From Streptomyces pluripotens (lineage in GTDB: Bacteria > Actinomycetota > Actinomycetes > Streptomycetales > Streptomycetaceae), in assembly GCF_000802245.2 (NCBI RefSeq), contig NZ_CP021080.1, positions 5,952,001-6,016,000 of the forward strand: a DNA stretch of 64,000 bases. Direction: 5' to 3'. The translations under genes were made by a program, and so were the position numbers. The notes beneath the pieces were generated by a model. The model saw only the letters and a list, made by a program, of their open reading frames with translations. It ran no database searches and was not told where the DNA came from. Below, in pieces: positions 1 through 11,600 of the stretch. How positions within the stretch are numbered: position 1 is the stretch's first letter; each line of letters opens with the position of its first letter.

Positions 1-768
1 GGCCTGCGGGAGGACCCCGGCAAACGACCCACCGGCCAAGCCGCGGGCAAGGGAAGCACAGCCCAGAACGGCACCAAGACCGCCGGCGACGGACCTTCCG
101 ACCAGGCTCCCGTCACCACCACCCAGGGCAAGGCAAACCCGGCCGAAGGAGCGGCAACCGCCAAAGCCACCTACCATCCCACCCACGAGAGCACCACCGA
201 GAACACCGGACTGCCGGAATCCTCCTCCCCCGACGAACCTGGCTCCGCGGGCAAGGCAGGGGAAAGCTGCGCCGCTGCGCTGGGGCACGGCACGTGCACC
301 GCGGATGGCGAGTCGACTCAACCTGTCTACGTCTGGCGACCTGGCCGGCATCCGCAGATCGACACCGACCCCCAGGGTTCCCTCCCTGAGGACCAGATCG
401 TCCGGTCCGCACAGGCCACAGAGGCTGGAACCCACATCTTCGTGCAGAAGCTGGACGGTTCGGTACTGGCGATGAACGAGTCGTTGTACGAGGAGGGCGT
501 TTTCGATCCGGAGGCCGACTGGCCGGGACACACGACACTGGCGGACCACGAACCGGTGCTCTTCGCTGGTGGTTTCACCGCGGATGCGGAAGGAAACGTG
601 CTGGAGATGACGAACGGCTCAGGCCACTACCAGCCCGGTAGTTATGCTCCCGCCTACAACGAGGCGGACTACATGCCGCTGCGCGACGTGGCCGCGCGAG
701 CGCTTCGGGGCTTTGGGCTCACCGTCAACGAGGACACCGTCTGGAGTCCGTGGCCCGTGCGAAATTAG
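1..768 (+). CDS. C-terminal part of a large secreted or polymorphic-toxin-like protein (5' end outside window)
   Basis: The frame is open from base 1 to a TAG at 766-768, so this is the 3' end of a longer gene. About the first 100 visible residues are low complexity (Gly, Thr, Ser, Ala, Glu, Pro), like a linker. One pair of cysteines (SCAAALGHGTC) follows. The last 150 residues form a compact domain ending in the motif NGSGHYQPG plus a helix (LRDVAARALRGFGL). A GSGHY-P element near the C-terminus recalls the terminal modules of large actinobacterial RHS/polymorphic-toxin proteins; that link is from memory. No function is assigned. The gene is followed by 121 bp without a gene, then a separate gene. 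Confidence 0.6.
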   Translation, partial: GLREDPGKRPTGQAAGKGSTAQNGTKTAGDGPSDQAPVTTTQGKANPAEGAATAKATYHPTHESTTENTGLPESSSPDEPGSAGKAGESCAAALGHGTCTADGESTQPVYVWRPGRHPQIDTDPQGSLPEDQIVRSAQATEAGTHIFVQKLDGSVLAMNESLYEEGVFDPEADWPGHTTLADHEPVLFAGGFTADAEGNVLEMTNGSGHYQPGSYAPAYNEADYMPLRDVAARALRGFGLTVNEDTVWSPWPVRN

Positions 769-889
769 CGTTACGGCAGTGTGGCCCGAAGGCGTGGCTC
801 CCCGGTGCGATGATGTCCGGTCACCGGCTCCGGGAGCCGCGCTCTCCCCGCCGTCGATTCCGTTTCGATGTAGGACATGAGGTGACACC

Positions 890-1726
890 GTGGCGAGTCA
901 TCCGGGGTTCGGCGTGCTTCTGACCCGGCTTCTGGAACGCCGCCGGGCGGATATCGCGTGGTTGTCGGCGGCATCCGGCATCTCGGAAACCGAACTCCAC
1001 TCGATGGCATCGGGCACGCCGCCGCTGGCTTCGCAGCTCAAGGACCTCGGCCCCGCGCTAGGTTTCCACGTGGCCGATCTCTACGTGCTAGCCAACACCC
1101 CGGTGCCGGAAGCCCTCGCTCCCCGGGACCCGGCTGCGGGATCCGTAGTCGCGGACCTGATCCGGATCACCATGGCACTGCCGTCGGACCAGAGAACCTG
1201 CGTCCACCGGCTGGTCGATGAGCTGCCAGTGGAGTTGGAAGGACGTCGGTCAGCTCAGCCCTTCGCGTACGACCAGCAGGAGGCGGGCTGCGGGGCGATG
1301 CTCGCCAACCTACTGTGCGGCAACCGGAACCTGCACTCCTTGACGGCTGCGGCGAAGACCCTGGCCCTGCTCACCGAAGGTCGCGTGTACCTGGCCCCCT
1401 CCACCATCAGCGGCATCGGGAGGGGGCGCGTTCCGCTGACGCCGGACCGGGTGGCGGGCTTCGCGTCCGCTCTCGGTATCCGAGCCGGCGACCTCGCCGC
1501 CGTCACTGACGTCGAACTCCTCGAGCCGTCGCAGCCCGACGACCCGCTGGCGGCTGACATGGCCGGGCTGCTGTGGGATTGTCGAAAGCTGACGGCCGAT
1601 CAGGCCAACTGGGTACGCGACACAGCGGAGTCGATGCTCGTGGCAGTGCCCGACGATGCCTCTGACGAGGATTGGAATCGTGTCCATCACCACCACGGGA
1701 AATGGTGGGGCGCGCCGAGGCGGTGA
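890..1726 (+). CDS. XRE-like helix-turn-helix protein with two HTH regions
   Basis: 278 residues from a GTG start with GAGGTG eight bases upstream. The N-terminal 60 residues (LLERRRADIAWLSAASGISETELHSM) look like a divergent XRE/Cro HTH. A second HTH-like stretch lies around residues 150-205 (LALLTEGRVYLAPSTISGIGRGRVPLTPDRVAGFASALGI). The fold therefore appears to be a duplicated XRE domain, as in a family of Streptomyces proteins of unknown role. The C-terminus ends in an odd His/Trp-rich tail (HHHHGKWWG). DNA binding is inferred from the HTH resemblance only; no ligand domain is recognisable. It stands alone, with a degenerate transposase behind it on the other strand. Confidence 0.7.
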   Translation: MASHPGFGVLLTRLLERRRADIAWLSAASGISETELHSMASGTPPLASQLKDLGPALGFHVADLYVLANTPVPEALAPRDPAAGSVVADLIRITMALPSDQRTCVHRLVDELPVELEGRRSAQPFAYDQQEAGCGAMLANLLCGNRNLHSLTAAAKTLALLTEGRVYLAPSTISGIGRGRVPLTPDRVAGFASALGIRAGDLAAVTDVELLEPSQPDDPLAADMAGLLWDCRKLTADQANWVRDTAESMLVAVPDDASDEDWNRVHHHHGKWWGAPRR

Positions 1727-2210
1727 AGGCCGCGGTTTCTCCGAGCCGGGTGGGCGTCAGGTGTCGGGTTTGGAGGGTCTGGCACGTCGGCGGGACGGGC
1801 GGTCTCCACGCGAAGGCGGTGGAACCCCCGGCGGACCCGGGCCGGGACGCGCCTGCGTGGCTCGGTGGGCCGTTCCTGGGGGCGGCGGAGGTCTTCGGTG
1901 AGGGTCGGGCGAGGCGGAGCTGGGCGTGGGCGGCGGAGATCAGCCACGTCCACAGGTCTGCGGCGTGCGGATCGCGGACCTTGGGGACGGTCCGGCCTAG
2001 GGTCCGCTTGAACAGCCGGAAGGCATGTTCAAGAGAAACCGCGGAGGAACGCCTGCCGGCGCAGGTCGACGTTTGCGCCGGTCATGCCGGTATGCGAGGA
2101 CCACAGCCGCACCGGCTTGGGGCCGCGGTCGCCAGGCAGGTTCTCGACCGTTGTGGGAGCGTGTTCTGCCCCGAGCAGAGGCAGGGGCGTCAGTCATGAC
2201 GCTTTGGGTG
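1690..2210 (-). pseudogene. Degenerate transposase (3' half, at least two frameshifts)
   Basis: Read on the minus strand, pieces of one transposase appear in succession but in different frames. About 2150-2050 reads LPGDRGPKPVRLWSSHTGM...VDLRRQAFLRGFS, then a stop. About 2045-1925 continues as EHAFRLFKRTLGRTVPKVRDPHAADLWTWL. The next piece, from about 1910 to the stop, reads LTEDLRRPQERPTEP...PARVRRGF. I recognise this order from a transposase family that is common in Streptomyces. Two changes of frame within 300 bp and no N-terminal half show that it is dead. Terminal repeats are not visible. It fills the gap between the XRE-like gene and the HTH-MurA gene. Confidence 0.7.
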
Positions 2211-2401
2211 CCCGTACGCGGGGCAGTGAGCCGGTAAAAGGCCCTGACCTGGCCCTTCTCCCGGACTCGCTCCGGCCGACAAGATGACGCCTTTGGCTCC
2301 GGCCAAAGTCCCGGAGAAGTCCCAGAGGCGCCGCCACGCCCCCTCATGCCGTGCGTTTACGTAGGTCAGAAGGGATATGGCGGCGTCTGTTCTGAGGACC
2401 G

Positions 2402-3931
2402 TCAGATGTCCCGGAAGATCTCGATCTGCGCCCCGACCGAGTTCAGGCGCTCGGCCAGGTCCTCGTAACCCCGGTTGATGACGTACACGTTGCGCAGCAC
2501 CGACGTACCTTCGGCCGCCATCATCGCCAGTAGGACGACGACCGCGGGTCGCAGAGCCGGCGGACACATCATCTCGGCGGCGCGCCAGCGTGTCGGGCCT
2601 TCGACGAGTACCCGGTGCGGGTCCAGGAGTTGCAGTCGGCCACCGAGGCGGTTGAGGTCCGTCAGGTAGATCGCGCGGTTGTCGTAGACCCAGTCGTGGA
2701 TGAGGGTCTGGCCCGACGCGACGGCGGCGATGGCCGCGAAGAAGGGGACGTTGTCGATGTTCAGGCCCGGGAACGGCATCGGGTGGATCTTGTCGATCGG
2801 CGCCTCCAGCTTGGAGGGCCGGACCGTGAGGTCCACCAGACGGGTGCGGCCGTTGTCCGCGTAGTACTCGGCGCTGCGGTCGTGGTCGAGGCCCATCTCC
2901 TCAAGGACCGCAAGCTCGATCTCCAGGAACTCGATGGGTACCCGGCGGACCGTCAGTTCCGACTCCGTCACGACGGCAGCGGCCAGCAGGCTCATCGCCT
3001 CGACCGGGTCCTCGGAGGGGGAGTAGTCGACATCGACGTCGATGTTCGGCACGCCGTGCACGGTCAGCGTGGTGGTGCCGATGCCCTCGACCTTGACGCC
3101 CAGCGCCTCCAAGAAGAAACACAGGTCCTGGACCATGTAGTTGGACGAAGCGTTGCGGATGACCGTCGCACCGTCGTGTCGGGCGGCGGCCAGCAGCGCG
3201 TTCTCGGTGACCGTGTCGCCCCGCTCGGTCAGCACGATCGGCCGGTTGGGTCGGACCGTGCGGTCCACCTGCGCGTGGTACTGGCCCTCCGTGGCCGCGA
3301 TGTCCAGACCGAACCGGCGCAGCGCGATCATGTGCGGTTCGATGGTCCGCGTGCCCAGGTCGCAGCCGCCGGCGTACGGCAGCTTGAAGTGGTCCATGCG
3401 GTGCAGCAGGGGACCGAGGAACATGATGATCGAGCGGGTCCGCACGGCGGCGTCCGCGTCGATCGCCCCCATCTCCAACTCGGCCGGCGGTACCAGTTCC
3501 AGATCGACGCCGTCGTTGATCCAGCGGGTGCGCACGCCGATCGAGTTGAGCACCTCCAGCAGGCGGTACACCTCCTCGATCCGCGCCACCCGGCGCAGCA
3601 CCGTGCGCCCCTTGTTCAGCAGTGAGGCACACAGCAGCGCCACACAGGCGTTCTTGCTGGTCTTCACGTCGATGGCACCGGACAGCCGACGGCCGCCCAC
3701 CACCCGCAGATGCATCGGACCCGCGTAGCCGAGCGAGACGATCTCGCTGTCCAGAGCCTCGCCGATTCGGGCGATCATCTCAAGACTGATGTTCTGGTTG
3801 CCGCGTTCGATGCGGTTGACCGCGCTCTGGCTGGTGCCGAGTGCCTCCGCGAGCTGCGCTTGTGTCCAGCCGCGGTGTTGCCGGGCGTCGCGGATGAGCT
3901 TGCCGATGCGTACGAGGTAGTCGTCTGACAT
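2402..3931 (-). CDS. XRE helix-turn-helix / MurA-like (EPSP synthase fold) fusion protein
   Basis: 509 residues. Residues 1-65 are a canonical XRE HTH (GWTQAQLAEALGTSQSAVNRIERG). The rest aligns with UDP-N-acetylglucosamine 1-carboxyvinyltransferase (MurA), which adds enolpyruvate from PEP to UDP-GlcNAc in peptidoglycan synthesis. The substrate motif KTSKNACVALLCASLL is kept, as is the loop Cys (Cys190 in GGCDLGTRT) that corresponds to the fosfomycin-target Cys, and the YDNR motif. The FPTD motif carrying the general-base Asp reads FPGLNID (387-393), so the Asp is replaced or displaced by three residues. From memory the same fusion lies beside aconitase in S. coelicolor. It may be a metabolite-sensing regulator rather than a housekeeping MurA. 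A matching palindrome sits just upstream of the start. No clear Shine-Dalgarno is seen. Confidence 0.88.
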   Translation of the reverse strand: MSDDYLVRIGKLIRDARQHRGWTQAQLAEALGTSQSAVNRIERGNQNISLEMIARIGEALDSEIVSLGYAGPMHLRVVGGRRLSGAIDVKTSKNACVALLCASLLNKGRTVLRRVARIEEVYRLLEVLNSIGVRTRWINDGVDLELVPPAELEMGAIDADAAVRTRSIIMFLGPLLHRMDHFKLPYAGGCDLGTRTIEPHMIALRRFGLDIAATEGQYHAQVDRTVRPNRPIVLTERGDTVTENALLAAARHDGATVIRNASSNYMVQDLCFFLEALGVKVEGIGTTTLTVHGVPNIDVDVDYSPSEDPVEAMSLLAAAVVTESELTVRRVPIEFLEIELAVLEEMGLDHDRSAEYYADNGRTRLVDLTVRPSKLEAPIDKIHPMPFPGLNIDNVPFFAAIAAVASGQTLIHDWVYDNRAIYLTDLNRLGGRLQLLDPHRVLVEGPTRWRAAEMMCPPALRPAVVVLLAMMAAEGTSVLRNVYVINRGYEDLAERLNSVGAQIEIFRDI

Positions 3932-3943
3932 GAGGCTGAGGCT

Positions 3944-3959
3944 ATCTCAGATATGAGAT
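3944..3959. promoter_or_regulatory. Inverted repeat upstream of the HTH-MurA gene (putative autoregulatory operator)
   Basis: ATCTCAGATATGAGAT: two perfect 6-bp arms, ATCTCA and TGAGAT, around GATA, 12 bp upstream of the ATG at 3931. Its position would overlap the promoter of the minus-strand gene. The outer pattern ATCTC-N6-GAGAT recurs upstream of acnA at 5026-5041. The neighbouring gene encodes an HTH, so autoregulation is the simplest inference. Confidence 0.55.
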
Positions 3960-4050
3960 GGCGCTCGCTGGGGGGTCTGTTCGGGTGACGGGAAGTCAGT
4001 GACCAGCAGGTTTACGGTTAGTCTGGAATGTCGGAAGAGATGTTATCTGT

Positions 4051-4460
4051 GTGGTTGTGATCGTGTGTGAGGCTCGTGCTGCGGGTGGCTTTAGCCGGTT
4101 TCGGCGTGCACGGGCAGCGCGGTTCGAGGGCGTGGCTGCGGTGCCGCCGTTTCGTTGGTCGCGCGGTGAACGCCACTTCTCCGGCTGGTGCTGGGCGGCG
4201 GCGACCGGGCGGCATGTCGGTTTGGAGCCGTGGCTGGAGCGGGACCGGCTCCTGCTGATGGACTTCGATCACGGGGTGGTGGGGATCGCCTCGCAGCCGT
4301 TCTGGCTGCGCTGGCGCGACGGCGAGCGTGAGTGTCGGCGCGCTCTGGACTACGTCGTACGCCGCGCGGACGGCTCTGCGGCGGTGGGTGATGTCTGAGC
4401 CGATGAGCGGAACGGGCCGAGGGGCGCGGAGGCGTTCGAGGTGACCCGCCTGGCCCATCC
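4051..4460 (+). pseudogene. TnsA-like transposase endonuclease subunit, decayed remnant
   Basis: Residues such as PPFRWSRGERHFSGWCWAAATG, LLLMDFDHGVVGIASQPFWL and RRADGSAAVGDV match the pattern of the TnsA-like heteromeric transposase endonuclease subunit found in actinobacterial Tn7-like elements (recognised from memory). The frame hits TGA at 4396-4398, where the family would read an Arg (DV-R-ADER). Recognisable sequence continues in the same frame past the stop (ADER...GAEAFEVTRLA) to about 4457. The usual PDFL-type catalytic stretch is shortened to ALDYVV. A nonsense codon plus erosion makes this a pseudogene; no partner transposase or TniB-like gene is present. Confidence 0.55.
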
Positions 4461-5025
4461 TCGCCACGTGCCGCACCTCCGGCACCCGTTCTCCCTCGGA
4501 TGTTGCACCGACCGGGAGGTAGCAGTTGATCTGCGGAGCGTCCGTGTCTTCAGGGTGTGCGACGGCATCCGGTGCCCCGGCTTCGGCGGCCTGGCCGGGC
4601 GAGTCCCCGAAGCGCGGTGCAGGAGCCCTGAGCCATGGCCAGGCTCCGGGGATGCATGCTTCGGGCCGGGGTCGGCTGCGACATGTGGGTGAGCCGGGTG
4701 CCGCCCTTCGCCCGCACCCGTACGTGGCCGCCCCCTTCTGGGCGGTTTCGGTGGTCACCCGGCCGAGTCCGGTGGGCACGGGTCCAGGCGCCTCGGCGTC
4801 CGCCGGCCAACGGATGAGGTCGCCGTGTGTCAGCAGCGCCTGTCCTTGGCGGGATCCGCCCCAGCCGGTACAGCCCCCCCGATGCCACCAATGCGACCAC
4901 CTGCGCGACCAGGTTCACTGAGACGGATGGCCGAACGACTGGGTTCGCTGAGCAAACGCCTCGAATGGATGAGAGCGCGCACGACACGTCCGGGCATGAC
5001 CATCCCGCCCCCATGTACTAGTGTT
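4461..5025. other. Non-coding stretch upstream of acnA regulatory region
   Basis: No frame here has a convincing start, ribosome binding site and family resemblance on either strand. Several frames are open only because of high GC. It is probably decayed mobile-element flank next to the TnsA-like remnant. Confidence 0.4.
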
Positions 5026-5041
5026 ATCTCGACATCGAGAT
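5026..5041. promoter_or_regulatory. Inverted repeat upstream of acnA (putative operator, matches the HTH-MurA one)
   Basis: ATCTCGACATCGAGAT, part of an 18-bp palindrome (5025-5042) with perfect 8-bp arms TATCTCGA/TCGAGATA around CA. It lies 130 bp upstream of the acnA start. Its outer bases ATCTC-N6-GAGAT are identical to the repeat upstream of the HTH-MurA gene. That an HTH protein binds both is inference. Confidence 0.55.
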
Positions 5042-5083
5042 ATCTGGCGAGGCGCACCGTAGCTGCCACCCAGTAAGGGATGC

Positions 5084-7892
<2,809 letters not shown>

Positions 7893-7922
7893 GCGAGCGA
7901 GCGGGCTCACGGCACCGCGCTC

Positions 7923-7958
7923 AAGGGCCGCACCCCCGGTTCACGGGGTGCGGCCCTT
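7923..7958 (+). terminator. Rho-independent-type terminator of acnA
   Basis: A perfect 14-bp stem: AAGGGCCGCACCCC pairs with GGGGTGCGGCCCTT around an 8-nt loop, 30 bp after the acnA stop. It has no long U tract, which is normal for Streptomyces. Confidence 0.85.
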
Positions 7959-8128
7959 CCGCATGGGGAAATACTCCCTGTCCACGTGGCTGCCGCAGCC
8001 ACGCTACGGGCCGGCCGATGCTCAGGGCGGACCCGGTGGCCGTGCGCACCGGGTCCGCGAGCCGGGCAGGTGAGGGGGGTGGGTGTCCTGCCCGGGTGGT
8101 GATGGCTTGTAGGGCCGACATGGTGTGC

Positions 8129-8140
8129 GACAGCGTTGTC
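8129..8140. promoter_or_regulatory. LacI-type operator-like motif
   Basis: GACAGCGTTGTC, 11 of 12 matches to the perfect palindrome GACAACGTTGTC found upstream of the GH92 gene. It sits inside an 18-bp palindrome with perfect arms TGCGACA/TGTCGCA (8126-8143). Confidence 0.45.
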
Positions 8141-8173
8141 GCATGGTCTGTACATGACTTTACCGCCTCAACG

Positions 8174-8185
8174 GACAACGATGTC
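8174..8185. promoter_or_regulatory. LacI-type operator-like motif
   Basis: GACAACGATGTC, 11 of 12 matches to GACAACGTTGTC. It is 45 bp (about four helical turns) from the motif at 8129, a spacing that would suit cooperative binding. No intact gene follows on the plus strand. Confidence 0.45.
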
Positions 8186-8670
8186 AACCTGGTTGAGGTA
8201 GCCCGAAAGGGTGATTAGGGCGCGTGCCTGCGCAGAGGCGTGGGGTCCTCCGTGGCACTGGTGGCGCACGTTGCTGTCCCTGCGGCTTGTGCGACCCGGG
8301 TGGTGCCACGGAGCAGGTGCAACGGGCCAGGTCAGGAAGAGTCCGCAAGGTCATGCCGCACCATGCTGCACTGTGCACCAGGCCGCACGGAGGCCGCACG
8401 GAGGTTGCACTCACGGTGAACCCCGGTGTCTATCACACCGGTAGCGCGGGGGCGCCGCGCTCGGCGGACGGGCCCTGCCGCTCGCCGACGTGCGAGGCAC
8501 CTTCCTCCTCGGCGGGCTGCTGACCATCGGGGCCTGCGCGATGTTATCCCGCGGGCGGCCGTTGCACGCCCAGGCCACAGCGTCCGACTCCCGCAGGACG
8601 CGGGCCTGCATGTGTTCACCCTGGTCACCGGCTGGTCCGGCGCACGGGAGGGGGCGGACCCGGTGCTCCA

Positions 8671-8696
8671 ACGGGCCCGTCCCCCCCCCGGCCCGT
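8671..8696 (-). terminator. Hairpin at the 3' end of the GH92 gene
   Basis: ACGGGCC (8671-8677) pairs with GGCCCGT (8690-8696) around a C-rich loop, directly at the stop codon of the minus-strand gene. It is short, so only moderately convincing. Confidence 0.5.
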
Positions 8697-11600
8697 CAGG
8701 CGAGCAGTTCCACCTCCGCCAGTGTCGACTCGCCGTCCAGGACCAGGCGGTACTTCGAGTAGGTCCCGGGCGCGCCGATGGTGAAGGCACGGGTCTGACG
8801 GTCCCATCGGAACGCTTCACCGGAGCGGTGGTCCAGCGTCCGCCAAGTCGTGCCGTCCGCGGAGCCCTTCAGGGTCCAGCCGGTCGGAGCCTTCGTATGG
8901 TCCGCCGCCGAGGTCAGCGTGTACTGCACGGGCTTCACGGGCCCGCCGACCGGCAGGTCCACCGAGGCGACGGTCGCGCTGGTCGCCGACGTGTCGTCGA
9001 ACAGGGCGCCGGCCCCCTTCAGGACGTCCGCGCGCGGGGTCGGTACCTTGTCGCCGTGGGTGAGGGAGACCGGGCCGGCGTTCTTGCCCGTGCCCCACGC
9101 GGACGGCTTGGCACCCATGGAGAACTCCAGCACCCCGCCCTTGGAGAGCAGCGAGTGCGGGAGCGAAGTGGACGTCCAGGGGCGGCCGTTGAAGGTCACC
9201 TTCTGTACGTAGACGTTCTTCGCACTGTTCCCCGGCGCCTTGACCACCAGGTCCCGGCCGTTCTCCAGGTGCACGGTCACCTTCTTGAACAGCGGGGAGC
9301 CGATGGTGTACTCACCGCTGCCCATGACGAGCGGATAGAAGCCGAGCGCGGAGAAGAGGTACCAACCCGACTGCTCACCGTTGTCCTCGTCGCCGTGATA
9401 GCCCTGCCCGATCTCGCTTCCGGTGTAGAGGCGGGAGAGCACCTCGCGCACGTACGCCTGGGCCTTCCACGGCTGTCCGGCCGCGTCGTACATGTAGATC
9501 ACGTGGTGCGCGACCTGGTTGGAGTGGCCGTACATGCCCATCCGCACGTCCCGCGCCTCTGTCATCTCGTGGATCACACCACCGTAGGAACCGACGAAGT
9601 CCGGAGAGGCCGTCTCCGGGGTCGCGAAGTACGCGTCCAACTTGTCCGCGAGGCCTTGCCGACCGCCGTACAGGTTGGCCAGACCCCGGCTGTCCTGCGG
9701 GGCGGTGAAGGCGTAGCCCCAGCCGTTGGTCTCCGTGTAGTCGTAGCCCCATACCCGCGGGTCGTACGTCCCCGAGTCCACGCGCCAGTCGCCCGTGGCG
9801 TTCCGTCCCTGGAAGAATCCGACCTTGGAGTCGAACAGCTTCACGTAGTCCTGGGCCCGGTTGAGGAAGTACTCCGATTCCTCCCGGTAGCGATGCTCGC
9901 CCGTCTTCCGGTAGAGCGCCTGGCCCATCCTGGCGATGCCATAGTCGTTGACGTAGCCCTCCATCGCCCAGGACAGGCCCTCGTGCGTGTCCGTGGTGGT
10001 GTAGCCGAGGAAGGGCGAGGTGTTCATGCCCTTGCGGCCCACGCCCGGCGTGGGCGGGACGACGGTCGCGTTCTTCACGGCCGCGTCGTACGCCGCCTTC
10101 GCGTCGAACTTCACGCCTTTGACGTAGGCGTCGGCGAAAGCCACGTCCGAGGAGGTGCCGGTCATCAGGTCCGCGTAGCCCGGGGAGGACCAGCGGGAGG
10201 TCCAACCGCCGTCCTTGTACTGTTGGACGAACCCGTCCACCAAGTCGCCCGCTTGGGTAGGCGTCAGGAAGGAATACGCGGGCCAGGTGGTCCGATAGGT
10301 GTCCCAGAACCCGTTGTTGACGTACACCCTGCCGTTGACGATCTCGGCGCCGGTGTGGGTGGGGGTGTCCGGCCCCGACATGGGGGAGAAGGGGGAGGCG
10401 TAACGGTAGGTGTCACCGACCTTCTCGAAGCCGGAGTTGGGGTAGAGGTAGAGCCGGTACATGCCGGAGTACAGCGTGGTCAGCTGGTCCGGGGTCGCGC
10501 CCTGTACCTCGACCTTGCCGAGCAGCCGGTCCCAGACACGCCGGGCGTGCGCCTCGACCGCATCGAACGACGCGCCGTCCGGGATCTCCTGACGCAGGTT
10601 GTCCTTCGCCTGGTCGATGCTGATCAGCGAGGTGGCGAGCCGCAGGGTCACGGTATGGTCGGCGCCCGCGTCGAAGCGCAGGAAGCCCTTCACCCCGCTC
10701 GATCCGGCGTCCGTTGCCGGCTTGTCGAACTTGCCGTACACGAACAGCCGGGTGGCGCCGGCGGACAGGCCCGACTTCACGTCCGAGTAGCCGGTGACGA
10801 CGGCGTGGTCTTTGTCGAGGGTCAGTCCCGCCTGCTCGGTGACGTTGTCGAACAGCACGCTCGCGTCGTCGCCGGGGTAGGTGAAGCGCAGCACCGCTGC
10901 ATGGTCGGTCGGAGCCATCTCCGCCTTGAGGCCGTTCTCGAACCGTACCCCGTAGTAGTACGGGCGCGCGGTTTCGTTCTCGTGCCGGAAGGCCAGCTCC
11001 CGTGCCTTCCGGCCGGTGCCCGGGGTGCCGGCCGCGGCCGACGGCATCACCTGGAAGGTCTGCCGGTCGCCCATCCATGGGCTCGGTTCGTGGCTCGCGC
11101 TGAACGCCTGGATCGTGGGCAGGTTGTCGGCGTTGTTCGCCCGCGCGTACTCGTACAGCCAGCTCAGTGAGGAGGCGTTGGTCACCGGTGTCCAGAAGTT
11201 GAAACCGTGTGGCAGCGCCGTCGCCGGAAAGTCGTTGCCGCGCGAGAAGCTGCCGCTGGAGTTGGTGCCCCGGGTAGTCAGTACGTAGTCCGACAAATGC
11301 GCCTTTGGCTTGTCGGGTGCTACCGGCTTCAGTGAGACGTCGTCGATCCAGCCGCGGAACTTGGCCGGGCCGTCGGGGGAGTCGTACGCCACCAGTATCC
11401 GGTCGACCGTCTTGCCGGCCGCCACGGATCCGATCCGCGATGCCACGTTGTTCCACTGGTTGACGTACAGCGACTTCGACGCGCCCTGCCCGCGCGGGGA
11501 CAGCGGGAACCCGTGCTGGTCCAACGCGCCGAGGTCGCTCAGGTAGGTGCCGTCGGTGAAGACCAGGTCGACGCAGACGTTCGTCGCGTCGTAGTCCCGG

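Larger units (their letters stand above)
7959..8670. other. Gene-free interval with two LacI-type motifs and traces of a decayed gene
   Basis: About 700 bp without a credible gene. It holds two near-copies of GACAACGTTGTC (8129-8140, 8174-8185). Near 8480-8550 the plus strand reads LADVRGTFLLGGLLTIGACAML, which resembles a terminal transmembrane helix of a transporter without an intact frame around it. A plausible reading is a sugar-uptake gene that decayed while its operators survived. Confidence 0.35.

Noticed and set aside
4550..5014. 154-codon minus-strand frame upstream of acnA
   Set aside because: No resemblance to any family, poor start; it lies in what looks like decayed mobile-element flank.
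8426..11170. Long plus-strand frame (about 910 codons) opposite the GH92 gene
   Set aside because: It is a shadow of the GH92 gene, whose catalytic motifs and signal peptide are clear on the minus strand.
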